In this document: positions 8,314-16,253 of the stretch, piece after piece
Position numbering within the stretch: position 1 is the stretch's first letter
Layout: each line of letters starts with the position of its first letter
Assembly: GCA_944321175.1 (NCBI GenBank)
Contig: CALUKI010000021.1
Coordinates: 1-64,000 of the forward strand
Direction: 5' to 3'
DNA: 64,000 bases
DNA from: an uncultured Alistipes sp.
Lineage (GTDB): Bacteria > Bacteroidota > Bacteroidia > Bacteroidales > Rikenellaceae
Notes under the pieces: generated by a model
The model's input: the letters and a program-made list of their open reading frames with translations, nothing else
Told to the model about the DNA's origin: nothing
Databases searched by the model: none
Program-made: the position numbers and the translations under genes

Positions 8314-8366
8314 TGCCAGAAGACCGGACGGCTCCCGACAATCGGGAGCCGTCCGGTCTTCTGGCA
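8314..8366. terminator. Perfect 25-bp stem terminator
   Basis: Arms 8314-8338 and 8342-8366 are perfect complements around a 3-base loop, 22 bases after the lipoprotein stop. There is no U-run, so it may act as a stability hairpin as well as a terminator. A fimbrillin gene converges from the other side. Confidence 0.7.
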
Positions 8367-8426
8367 TCCCGAAGCCTGAAAGCTGCGACAGACGACGGTT
8401 CCGATCCCTCCTGCGGGGATTGCGGA

Positions 8427-8435
8427 GGGGGGGGG
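8427..8435. repeat. Run of nine G residues (intergenic)
   Basis: Nine consecutive G in the gap between the convergent lipoprotein and fimbrillin genes. One of three nine-base G/C runs in this window. Confidence 0.9.
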
Positions 8436-8679
8436 CCGGAAGACGAGTCCGCGATTGCAGCGTCCGTGCATGCATCGGATGCCTGTACGGCCATGCGACC
8501 GGCAGACCGCACAGCCGGCACCGGCCGTCCGGAAAAATACAGAAAATCCTTGTGTCGAAAAAACGTTTGCCGATCAATCCCCCGCGCCGAACGGTTCATC
8601 GGGGCGCAAAAACAGGCGATGGAATCCCCTGCCGTGCGGAGATCCCATCGAAAAAAGCCGTTCCTGAGAGGTGCGGAAA

Positions 8680-9639
8680 CTAATGCGGATAGAGCGGATT
8701 GCCCGTTTCGTCCACCGGAGTCCAGTCGGTAACCCCCACATTGGGGAACGTTACCGTGTTGGCGTCGATAATCGCGCTGAACAGATAGGAGTTGCCGGCA
8801 GCCAGTTCACCGTCGGGAACAGGGATCTGTACGGTATAAGTACGCGGCGTCGGATCGTAATTCATCTTCAAGGACAACGTCAGCGTCATCGGCGTATCGG
8901 TCTTCAGCGGCAGCATGATGTATTGCGCCCGCATGCCGTTGATCCCCATCGAGGCGGGTTGGGAAGCATACGACGTCGCGGGAGCTATCACACCGTCCGT
9001 AAGATTCATGACCGCACCGGTTTGCGGTTGCGATATCGTAGCCGATACGATCTGCTGCAGCACCACGCCCGTTCCGGCATTTACCTCGACAACCACCTGC
9101 GTCGCCGAATGATTCAGCACAATCGGCACGGTCACTTGCGCACCGTTGATATCATAGTCGGTACATTTCCACCACAGATAGTCCACACCGTTGGAAAGGA
9201 CGCCCGATACGCCATTCGAAAAGGTCGGAGGAATCATGCTCGAATTGATCGACACGGCATAAAAATCAAATACGCCGTTGCTCAGGTACATTTTATAGCC
9301 GTCCGATCCGGAGAGCATTCCGGCCGTCTGCGCGACATAAATCCCGCGAGCCATCGGTGCCGTCGTCGTCGCATTGTCCGTGGCACCGTGAAATGCGTAG
9401 ATCATAACACGCGTATCGGCGGCAATCGGCGACATCGAACGTGTCATGTCGAGACTCTCCACTGACGCGTGAAAACCCACCATGTTCGTTGCAGGGCCGT
9501 CATCGCCCGTTCCGGCCGAACCCGTCGTGCCGTGCAATCCACGGCAGTCGATGGTTATCGTATCTTTGGAACAGCCTCCGCAAACCGCCGCATATGCGAA
9601 CAACAGGCATATGGCGAATGTCAATCCGTATGATTTCAT
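8680..9639 (-). CDS. Fimbrillin-family lipoprotein
   Basis: 319 residues from MKSYGLTFAICLLFAYAA, with a lipobox-like VCGGC (Cys about residue 21). The mature part matches fimbrillin-like proteins: an early VGFHASVESLDMTRSMSPI segment, a strand with TRVMIYAFHG, the SGSDGYKMYLSNGVFDFYAVS block, and a C-terminal strand PNVGVTDWTPVD that would act as donor strand or be exchanged in type V (FimA/Mfa-like) pili. It could be a pilus subunit or tip/anchor protein. No other fim or mfa gene is adjacent, so it appears as an orphan. An upstream extension of the frame to 9942 lacks a signal peptide and is rejected. Divergent from the GlsB gene. Confidence 0.8.
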   Translation of the reverse strand: MKSYGLTFAICLLFAYAAVCGGCSKDTITIDCRGLHGTTGSAGTGDDGPATNMVGFHASVESLDMTRSMSPIAADTRVMIYAFHGATDNATTTAPMARGIYVAQTAGMLSGSDGYKMYLSNGVFDFYAVSINSSMIPPTFSNGVSGVLSNGVDYLWWKCTDYDINGAQVTVPIVLNHSATQVVVEVNAGTGVVLQQIVSATISQPQTGAVMNLTDGVIAPATSYASQPASMGINGMRAQYIMLPLKTDTPMTLTLSLKMNYDPTPRTYTVQIPVPDGELAAGNSYLFSAIIDANTVTFPNVGVTDWTPVDETGNPLYPH

Positions 9640-9877
9640 AAGTCGTATGATATGATTATGTTTCGCCTTCACGGAAGCAACATCCATGCCATGTCCGGAC
9701 GGCATCGCCCTCCCCGCCGATGAAACCGGCCTCCGCGGCCATGAGCGGAGGGATTGCTCCGGAACGGCAGCCCCGAAAAATCGGGACGGATGCCGCTTTG
9801 GACAAGTTGAAAAGGGATACGGCCGATTTCCGGAACGTTTTTTGCTTTGCTGATACCGAAACCAAAATTTCGGATCT

Positions 9878-10141
9878 ATGTATTTTTTATGGTATCTTCT
9901 CATCGGGCTCGTTGCCGGCTGGCTGGCCAACCTGCTCGTCAAAGGTCACGGTTCGGGACTCGTCGTCAACCTGATCGTCGGAATCATCGGCGGCATTCTC
10001 GGCGGATGGGTACTCTCGCTGTTCGGGCTGGTCGCCGTTGGGACGGCCGGCAGTCTGATTGCATCGGTTGCAGGAGCCGTTATTCTGCTGTGGATCGCCC
10101 GTGCCGTCACGGCCCCCGCAAAAAAGAAGCCGGCACGATAA
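9878..10141 (+). CDS. GlsB/YeaQ/YmgE family stress-response membrane protein
   Basis: 87 residues with three hydrophobic glycine-rich helices: LWYLLIGLVAGWLANLL, VNLIVGIIGGILGGWVLSLF and IASVAGAVILLWIAR. This is the standard length and pattern of the transglycosylase-associated (GlsB/YeaQ) inner-membrane family. Members are induced by envelope or general stress; the molecular function is not known. It stands alone, divergent from the fimbrillin gene, with a weak hairpin (10325-10352) downstream. Confidence 0.88.
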   Translation: MYFLWYLLIGLVAGWLANLLVKGHGSGLVVNLIVGIIGGILGGWVLSLFGLVAVGTAGSLIASVAGAVILLWIARAVTAPAKKKPAR

Positions 10142-10324
10142 AGCGCGACGGAATCGACGCCCCGATCGGACGGATCGCCGACAAAGCCAAGGAGCCGCCG
10201 GATCGAACGCCCGATGGAAAAGCGGCTGCGCCGTGCGGCCGGCACCGTGCAGGAACAGGCGGGTCGGACGGACGCATACGGGAAAAGTTCGAAAACCAGG
10301 TCCGCCCTTCTTCCGCCAGAGATC

Positions 10325-10352
10325 AAAGCCGTTGCCGATGGGCAGCGGCTTT
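10325..10352 (+). terminator. Weak hairpin downstream of the GlsB gene
   Basis: AAAGCCGTTGC (10325-10335) pairs with GCAGCGGCTTT (10342-10352) with one G-U pair. The rest of 10142-10505 holds no supported gene. Confidence 0.4.
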
Positions 10353-10505
10353 CCGTACCCCGCGGCGGGGCATCCGCGACATGGAGACGGAAATCAAGGC
10401 GCATCCTGACCGGAAACGGAGCCTCCCGCAACGAAATGAAAAAGGGCGGAATATGGTTTCCCGTGAAAAATCAAAGCTCCGCAGGCAAGGCCGCAGCAAA
10501 AAAAT

Positions 10506-10536
10506 TTTGCGAATTGAAATCTTTGCTATACCTTTG
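10506..10536 (+). promoter_or_regulatory. Promoter for tRNA-Gln
   Basis: TTTG (10506-10509), 19-base spacer, TACCTTTG (10529-10536), 21 bases before the mature tRNA 5' end. Confidence 0.75.
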
Positions 10537-10557
10537 CACAGCTTTCGAGCAGCGGAT

Positions 10558-10628
10558 TGAGCTATGGTGTAATGGTAACACGTCAGATTTTGGTTCTGAA
10601 ATTTTGGGTTCGAGTCCCGATAGCTCAA
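10558..10628 (+). tRNA. tRNA-Gln (anticodon UUG)
   Basis: 71 bases fold as a cloverleaf. Acceptor arms are TGAGCTA (10558-10564) and TAGCTCA (10621-10627) with an A discriminator. The D arm has GTGT/ACAC, the anticodon stem is TCAGA/TCTGA around loop TTTTGGT (anticodon TTG, reads CAA), and the T loop is TTCGAGT. The U1-A72 end pair is typical of tRNA-Gln. The CCA tail is not encoded. Confidence 0.95.
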
Positions 10629-10634
10629 CGACAG

Positions 10635-10675
10635 AAAACGGATATGCGTTGACCTTCAACACATATCCGTTTTTT
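10635..10675 (+). terminator. Terminator after tRNA-Gln
   Basis: AAAACGGATATG (10635-10646) pairs with CATATCCGTTTT (10662-10673), ending in a run of T. It starts six bases after the tRNA. Confidence 0.85.
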
Positions 10676-10864
10676 CATCGTTGCAGTTCATCCGCCGTCC
10701 ACACCCGTTCAAAGTCTCCGGGGAGTTCCGGCATCCGTCTGCTGAAGCCATTCGAGACCGCTCGGCATGCTGCACGCCGCTGCCATGCCCCCGTTCCCTG
10801 CCGGCAATTCCGGAACATGCCCCCAAGAGGCGTCGGATGGAAGAAAAGGGCCTGCCTGCGGAGA

Positions 10865-11248
10865 CTAACGGCCGGAGACCTTCGCCATGAAACGTTCCCT
10901 GTCCACGACAAAACGCACATGAGTCCCTTCGCCGATCATCCCTTCCGCATCGCGCGCTCCGACATTGAAGGTCAGTTTGCGTCCCTCGACCGCCGTCAGC
11001 ACCGCCGTTGCCACGATCTCCGCACCCAAACCCGACGGCTTGATATGCGAGACATTCATCTCGGCCCCGACCGTCGTCGCATCTTCGGGCAACACCGGCT
11101 CCACAGCCCTCATCGCGGCATGCTCCATCAAGGCAACCATTGCCGGCGTGGCAAAGACTGCCAAATCGCCCGACCCCATTGCCGCCGCCGTATTCTCCGG
11201 CACAACCGTCGCGGCATGTTGTGCCGATAATCCCTTTTTCAATTCCAT
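10865..11248 (-). CDS. Hotdog-fold thioesterase family protein
   Basis: 127 residues, one hotdog domain of the fluoroacetyl-CoA-thioesterase-like group. Visible blocks are FATPAMVALMEHAAMRAVEPVLP (helix with a conserved E-H), VGAEMNVSHIKPSGLGAEIVATAVL (central strands) and a closing VRFVVDRERFMAKV. Such enzymes hydrolyse small acyl-CoA thioesters; the substrate cannot be told from sequence. Divergent from the DUF4294 gene at 11308, with a shared palindromic promoter between them. Confidence 0.85.
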   Translation of the reverse strand: MELKKGLSAQHAATVVPENTAAAMGSGDLAVFATPAMVALMEHAAMRAVEPVLPEDATTVGAEMNVSHIKPSGLGAEIVATAVLTAVEGRKLTFNVGARDAEGMIGEGTHVRFVVDRERFMAKVSGR

Positions 11249-11277
11249 TTCAATACCTGTTTCACCAAATATTTCGT

Positions 11278-11293
11278 TACCTTTGCAAAGGTA
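11278..11293. promoter_or_regulatory. Palindromic double -7 element of divergent promoters
   Basis: TACCTTTG on the plus strand (11278-11285) abuts TACCTTTG on the minus strand (11293-11286), forming an exact 16-bp palindrome. The plus element serves the DUF4294 gene (ATG 11308), the minus element the thioesterase (ATG 11248). Clear -33 elements are not visible on either side. Confidence 0.6.
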
Positions 11294-11307
11294 GGAATTT
11301 TTCGCCG

Positions 11308-11874
11308 ATGAAAAAGCAACTTTTCATTCTGCTCGCCGTCCTGAGCTGCGCAGCCCCTCTCGCAGCACAGCCGGGTGCGGTCTATCAGGAATGGGAGATC
11401 ATCAATGGCGATACCCTCCCCAACATCCATGTCAAACCCGTCTGGGTCTTCTCCAGAGGAGCCGATTTGAGACGGTTCCGGAAGCTGGTGGCTGCGGTAA
11501 AACGGGTCTATCCCGTTGCAAAGATCGCGCGGGCCCGAATGGCCGAAATGGAGGCCGAGCTGCAACGTCTGCCCACCCAACGCGCGCAAAAAGAGTATAT
11601 TCGCGGCATATACCGACAGATCAAGGAGGAGTATACGCCCGTCGTCAAACACATGACCCGCACGCAAGGCAAAGTCCTGCTGAAACTCATCGACCGCGAA
11701 ACGGACTATACGGCCTACGAGGTATTGCGCGAGTTCCGCGGCGGATTCATCGCGGGATTCTGGCAAACCGTATCACGGGTATTCGGACAGGATCTCAAAT
11801 CGGAATACGATGCCGAAGGCAATGACCGGATGCTCGAACTCATTGTCCGCTACTACGAAGCGGGACTGCTGTGA
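11308..11874 (+). CDS. DUF4294 domain-containing exported protein
   Basis: 188 residues. A cleavable signal peptide (MKKQLFILLAVLSCAAPLAAQ) is followed by a DUF4294 domain covering nearly all of the mature protein. Typical features are GDTLPNIHVKPVWVF near the start, the basic helical stretch RRFRKLVAAVKRVYPVAKIARARM, and the C-terminal EFRGGFIAGFWQTVSRVFGQDLKSEYD. The family is restricted to Bacteroidetes and has no known function; the location should be periplasm or outer membrane. A longer upstream reading (11140) crosses the promoter and is rejected. Confidence 0.88.
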   Translation: MKKQLFILLAVLSCAAPLAAQPGAVYQEWEIINGDTLPNIHVKPVWVFSRGADLRRFRKLVAAVKRVYPVAKIARARMAEMEAELQRLPTQRAQKEYIRGIYRQIKEEYTPVVKHMTRTQGKVLLKLIDRETDYTAYEVLREFRGGFIAGFWQTVSRVFGQDLKSEYDAEGNDRMLELIVRYYEAGLL

Positions 11875-12088
11875 ACCCTTCCGCCTGCCTCGCCGGCGCC
11901 ACACCGGTTCCGGCGACCGGTTCCGGGTGGAATCTCGTTCTTCTGCGCACCTGAGCCTGCTTCGAGGCCCCTGCCCGGATTCCGCCCCCGTCCGATCGGC
12001 CTATACTGCATCGGGACGGATACCGGGCCGAAAACCTCCGGAAAGGCCCTTCGCGCCGGAGGGCACGGAATCGCACAAACACAAAAGC

Positions 12089-12118
12089 CGGGGAGTCCTC
12101 CGTCATGAAGACTCCCCG
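12089..12118. terminator. Hairpin between convergent genes
   Basis: CGGGGAGTC (12089-12097) pairs with GACTCCCCG (12110-12118). It lies between the DUF4294 gene and the end of the minus-strand lipoprotein gene, and may serve the latter. Confidence 0.6.
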
Positions 12119-12152
12119 ACCGTCCCGGATCCGACGGAGCGGATTTCAAGGT

Positions 12153-13523
12153 TTAGTCCACATCGACCAACGGATATTGCAGGATGGCCACCCTGCGGAT
12201 ATCGTCCGAACTTTTGGAAGCAAAACCGAGATACAATGTCCCGTTTTTGAGTTTCAGGCTCTCCGGCTCCATGTATCCGGTCGCAGTCAATCCGAAAGAG
12301 GAGAGGATTCCCATATCCGCAATGGCCGCAACGGGTTCACGCCAGGCCAGCGTGCCGTTGAAGTCCATCAGCGACACCCATGCCGTCGATGCCTCGGCAC
12401 CGTTGTTGTCGTTTCCTTCCCCTTCATAATAATATACACGGCCGTTCTTGAGTTCGATTCCCTGCATGTTTACCGATCCGACCGCACCGCCCTTCGGCAG
12501 GACGATCATCGCAACAGGCGTCAACTCCGAAAGGTCGCGAACCGTAGCCGTCGGTTTTCCGCTCTCCTCCGGTTCCGAAGTGTTGCCCGCACCCGTCGTG
12601 ATGGAGAACGACAGCTGCACGGTCTTCGGGGCCAGCGCCCGCACCTCCGAAAGCCGGTAAACATAGATATACTGACGGGACCCGCTGTCCAGGCACCAGA
12701 ATGCCACCTGATCGTTCCCGACATCGAGCGCAGGATGGATGTTGCGCCGCTCCGGAATCCAATAGTGCTCGGCGCAATCCGCCGGCAGGTACTCCCTGCC
12801 CGCCGCATATTTCAATCGGGCCACCGTCTGCGAATAACGATACGAAAAATCCGTCGTCGCATTGGTGCGCGTGCCGTAGCTGCCGATCCAGATGTAGTAG
12901 TCGCCGCCATCCATCTCGGCAACGACCGTCGAGGCATGGCCGAAATACTTCAACGCCATCGAACTCTCGATCGCCGGAGCCTCCGGCCGGGTCTTGCAGA
13001 CATAAATGCAGTGATTCGTCTTTCCGGCCCCGACCTGGGCACAGAACATCGTACCGTCCTCGCACAAGTCGAAACTCTGCATCACGGAATTTGTCTTCAG
13101 CATCTGCCCTTTCGAATAGATCATTTCACGGGTCAATGCCCGCTTCATGGGATCGGCCGCCAGAACATTAACCGTCTGATAGGCCGCACGCGTCCCGTCC
13201 GCACTCTTGACCGAGAAACGCGAAGAACCGCTCTTCAAGCCCGTCAGCCGTCCGTCCGATGCCGCCTCCGCGACCGAAGGATCGACCACCGTCCAGATCC
13301 AGCCCGAACCGTTCGTCCCGTCGTATCGAACCGTCCGACCGTCGGATACGATGTTCATCGGAGACAACGCCGTCTCGTTCTCGTACAGGTCGAACGTTTT
13401 CACCACAAATTCCGGACGGCCCGTCGATGCCGTCTCCGTTCCGGAATCATCCTTGCTGCAGGCCCATAAGCCGCCGATTGCCGACATCATTGCCAGCAAC
13501 CCGTACAACCGTCTGTATTTCAT
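12153..13523 (-). CDS. Helveticin-J-like lipoprotein (second copy)
   Basis: 456 residues from MKYRRLYGLLAMMSAIGG with lipobox GLWAC (Cys about residue 22). Residues ~40-110 resemble a bacterial Ig-like (Big_2) domain: DPSVAEAASDGRLTGLKSGSSRFSVKSADG. Residues ~120-456 are the same region as in the lipoprotein at 6414: YSKGQMLKTNSVMQSFDL, DYYIWIGSYG, VYRLSEVRALAP, YMEPESLKLKNGTLYLGFASKSSD. It follows the DeoR regulator by 26 bases and lies downstream of susC/susD on the same strand. It is therefore probably a surface lipoprotein of that uptake locus rather than a secreted toxin; this is inference from position. Confidence 0.78.
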   Translation of the reverse strand: MKYRRLYGLLAMMSAIGGLWACSKDDSGTETASTGRPEFVVKTFDLYENETALSPMNIVSDGRTVRYDGTNGSGWIWTVVDPSVAEAASDGRLTGLKSGSSRFSVKSADGTRAAYQTVNVLAADPMKRALTREMIYSKGQMLKTNSVMQSFDLCEDGTMFCAQVGAGKTNHCIYVCKTRPEAPAIESSMALKYFGHASTVVAEMDGGDYYIWIGSYGTRTNATTDFSYRYSQTVARLKYAAGREYLPADCAEHYWIPERRNIHPALDVGNDQVAFWCLDSGSRQYIYVYRLSEVRALAPKTVQLSFSITTGAGNTSEPEESGKPTATVRDLSELTPVAMIVLPKGGAVGSVNMQGIELKNGRVYYYEGEGNDNNGAEASTAWVSLMDFNGTLAWREPVAAIADMGILSSFGLTATGYMEPESLKLKNGTLYLGFASKSSDDIRRVAILQYPLVDVD

Positions 13524-13548
13524 CTTTTCTGGATTCTGTTCAAGACCG

Positions 13549-14319
13549 TCAGCGTTTGACAACGATCAGATCGACACCCGCCTCCTCGATGAGTTTCCGG
13601 TACAACTCCGAGATCCCGTCATCCGTAACGATGCAGTCGATCTGCTCCAACGAACAGATCCGCCCGAAGCCGCGGCGTCCGAATTTCGACGAATCGGCCA
13701 ATACGATATTCTTGGCCGACGCCCGCATCATCTTCTGCGTGAGCGTCGCCTCCTCGGCAGTAGCGCATGTGATGCCGAAATTGGAGTCGATGCCGTCCGT
13801 TCCGAAAAAGAGTTTCGAACAGATCACGTTTTCGAATCCCAGCGCAGCATACTCGCCCCTGACCGACAACGATTTCTTGTAGAGCACGCCGCCCAGAACG
13901 GTTACCGTCGTATCTTCCAGCTCGTTCATCAGCATCGCCACACGAAGCGACGGCGTCACCACATTGAGATGATCGACAGGCCGTATGCGCTCGGCAAAGG
14001 CATATACGGTCGATCCCGAAGCGATGAACACCGAATCGTTCGCACGAATCAATTTGGCGGCTTCAACGGCGATCTTCTGTTTGATCTCGCTGTTGACCGT
14101 ACTCTTGACATGCACGCTGATATCCTGCACCAACGGATTGACCGGACTGGCACTGCCGTGCGCCCGATACAGCAGGTTCTTGCTCTCCAGAAACTCCATG
14201 TCCTTGCGGACGGTCGCCTTCGTCACATTCATCTCGGCAGCCATATCGGCGACCCGTACAAATCCGTAGCGGCTCAGCGAATCGAGGATATATTTACGTC
14301 GTTCGGCTATGCTTAACAT
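13549..14319 (-). CDS. DeoR/GlpR-family transcription regulator
   Basis: 256 residues, full length. Residues 1-57 are the DeoR winged helix-turn-helix (AERRKYILDSLSRYGFVRVADMAAEMNVTKATVRKDMEFLE), followed by the RAHGSA hinge. The C-terminal DeoRC domain, an isomerase-like fold that senses phosphorylated sugars, contains NDSVFIASGSTVYAFAE and the FFGTDGIDSNFGITCATAEEA block with its GxDG signature. The local regulator is therefore a sugar-phosphate sensor rather than an anti-sigma or hybrid two-component system. This fits the sugar-phosphate epimerase (23616) and the phosphodiesterase (22715) in the same locus. Confidence 0.9.
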   Translation of the reverse strand: MLSIAERRKYILDSLSRYGFVRVADMAAEMNVTKATVRKDMEFLESKNLLYRAHGSASPVNPLVQDISVHVKSTVNSEIKQKIAVEAAKLIRANDSVFIASGSTVYAFAERIRPVDHLNVVTPSLRVAMLMNELEDTTVTVLGGVLYKKSLSVRGEYAALGFENVICSKLFFGTDGIDSNFGITCATAEEATLTQKMMRASAKNIVLADSSKFGRRGFGRICSLEQIDCIVTDDGISELYRKLIEEAGVDLIVVKR

Positions 14320-14347
14320 GGTCTTGATATTTTACGTCTTCTGCTTA

Positions 14348-14355
14348 CAAAGATA
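14348..14355 (-). promoter_or_regulatory. Possible -7 element for the DeoR gene
   Basis: TATCTTTG on the minus strand (14355-14348), 28 bases before the start codon. No convincing TTG at the expected -33 distance. It suggests the regulator and the following lipoprotein can be transcribed apart from susCD. Confidence 0.45.
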
Positions 14356-14451
14356 ACAATTTTTCATTTTCACGAAAAGAAACCGGTCGCGGAATTCACC
14401 GGACAGCCCCTGACCCAAGTTGCCGCCCGATGACTCCGCTTCGACCGGCCG

Positions 14452-16242
14452 TCAATTGTCCCAGCCGTAATTCTGGCCCAAAGCCGGATTTACCGAGGTC
14501 GCCGTCCGGGGGATGGGCCGCAAATACATCTTTTCGCTCCAGTTGCGATCGACATCGTACTGCAGGCGCCCGCTCGTACCATTGGAGAGCGTATAGGCAC
14601 CGTCGGCAAGCACGATGTAATAGACATTCGCGAGCGAACCGGCCGTCGTCTGCGTCACGCAGAGATCGGCTTCGCCGTCACCGTCCAGATCGATCGGCTC
14701 GTCCAGCGCCGGAATGTAAATCCCTTCCCAGGGTGCCGCAACGAGTTCGCCTTCATGCCAGCGCATCAGATCGTCGTAACGCAGATCCTCAAGCAACAGT
14801 TCGACGGCACGTTCGCGGCGGATCTCCAGCAGATCGCGGCTCTTCGTGGTCGTGTAATACGACGCCAGCCACGAATCGACCGTCGCCGGCTGGTCGCCCG
14901 ACACGCCGGCCCGCTCCCGCAACGGGCGGATCGTCCTGTCCCAGACCTCGCCGCTCAGAACTCCGCCGTTCAATTCGGCTTTCGCTTCGGCATAGTTGAG
15001 CAGGACTTCCGCGTAACGGAGTATCGGCAGGTCATTGTATCCCAATGCCCCCACCTCGTATTTGTAGTCATCCAGAATCCACTTGATGATCTTGTAACCG
15101 GTGAGCGTCCGCGACATGTCGGGAGGTGTCAGCACCGTTTCACCCGTCTCGTTGGTGCGCATGTATCCCGGCGTGACGAGACTCTGTTTCATGCGGTAGT
15201 CCCGATCCGTACACTCCGTAATGAAATCCTTCTCGGCATAATCCGGATCGTCCGTGTAACGGGAACCGTCCAGATTCAGGTACATGTAAACAAGGTTCTG
15301 CGTACCCGACCAGCACTGGCTGTTCTGGTTGTTAAACTCCCACGTCGCACTGTTGTAGGTTGCAGCCGTCGCACACTCGCGGCCCCAGATCACCTCCTGA
15401 CGGTTCAGTTCGTCGCTGGTGAACAGCAGCCGGTACTGGGTCTCCACATCCGCCGGATTGCTGACCAGCGAATAGGGGCCTTCGTTCATCAGCTCCTCGC
15501 ACGCCGCAACACAGGCGTTCAGATAGGTCTCCGATTCATCCGACGTCCAGGGCCGGCCCGTCGAAGGATCGACCGAATGGTATTTGCGATAGGTACCCTC
15601 GAACAGACAGACACGCGCCTTGAATGCCAGGGCGATCCACTTGTGAATCATGGCCGTCGTCAACCACTTCGAATCCGCCGAACAGTTGGCCGCCGCATAA
15701 TCAAGGTCTTCCAGCACCTTGCGCATTACAAACTCACGGCTGTCCCTGGCCTTGTAAAGCTGGGCGTCGTCTTCGGCATCGATCGGCATATCGTACCAAG
15801 GCACCGCACCGAATGTCCGCACCTTGTCATAGTAAAACCATGCACGCCAGAAACGGCCTACGCCTTCCCAATGACGGAACGACGCATCGCTCACGCCTTC
15901 GGCTTCGTGCATGTGCTGCAGGAAATAGTTTACGTCGAACAGGTCATGCCAGTTCCCGTAACTCCATCCCGTCTGAGAACTGGAAGTCCACTCCGTTGTC
16001 AGATAGGTCGATGAGTTGCGCGTGGCGATCAGATCCGTCGTCACATCGCCACGGTAGAGCGTTTCTGCCGAAGGCGTCATGTTCTCCACGAATCCGTTGG
16101 CGTAGAGTTCAAGCGACTTTTCGTCCGAAAAGAAGGTTTCGGCATCGAGTTTCGCTTCGGGGATCTTGGTCAGAAAATCGTCGCACGCGGTGGCGAATGT
16201 CAATGCCAGCGCCACACCGCTCAGATAGATTATCTTTTTCAT
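14452..16242 (-). CDS. susD-like: SusD/RagB-family nutrient-binding outer-membrane lipoprotein
   Basis: 596 residues. Signal peptide with lipobox LTFATAC (Cys about residue 20), then the SusD start pattern DDFLTKIPEAKLDAETFFSDEKSLELYANGF. The middle holds the helical TPR-like core (FRHWEGVGRFWRAWFYYDKVRTFG; ALAFKARVCLFEGTYRKYH). The end has the family block DLPILRYAEVLLNYAEAKAELNGG followed by RDLLEIRRERAVELLLEDLRYDDLMRW. It caps the TonB-linked SusC channel and binds the incoming ligand at the cell surface. Only 11 bases separate it from susC upstream. Confidence 0.95.
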   Translation of the reverse strand: MKKIIYLSGVALALTFATACDDFLTKIPEAKLDAETFFSDEKSLELYANGFVENMTPSAETLYRGDVTTDLIATRNSSTYLTTEWTSSSQTGWSYGNWHDLFDVNYFLQHMHEAEGVSDASFRHWEGVGRFWRAWFYYDKVRTFGAVPWYDMPIDAEDDAQLYKARDSREFVMRKVLEDLDYAAANCSADSKWLTTAMIHKWIALAFKARVCLFEGTYRKYHSVDPSTGRPWTSDESETYLNACVAACEELMNEGPYSLVSNPADVETQYRLLFTSDELNRQEVIWGRECATAATYNSATWEFNNQNSQCWSGTQNLVYMYLNLDGSRYTDDPDYAEKDFITECTDRDYRMKQSLVTPGYMRTNETGETVLTPPDMSRTLTGYKIIKWILDDYKYEVGALGYNDLPILRYAEVLLNYAEAKAELNGGVLSGEVWDRTIRPLRERAGVSGDQPATVDSWLASYYTTTKSRDLLEIRRERAVELLLEDLRYDDLMRWHEGELVAAPWEGIYIPALDEPIDLDGDGEADLCVTQTTAGSLANVYYIVLADGAYTLSNGTSGRLQYDVDRNWSEKMYLRPIPRTATSVNPALGQNYGWDN

Positions 16243-16253
16243 GATTCTTCGTA

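Noticed and set aside
10214..11230. 338-residue plus-strand frame between the GlsB gene and DUF4294
   Set aside because: It reads straight through the tRNA-Gln gene and its terminator and then opposite the thioesterase gene.
12105..13469. 454-residue plus-strand frame opposite the lipoprotein
   Set aside because: Arg/His-rich shadow; the minus strand has signal peptide, lipobox and a paralog.
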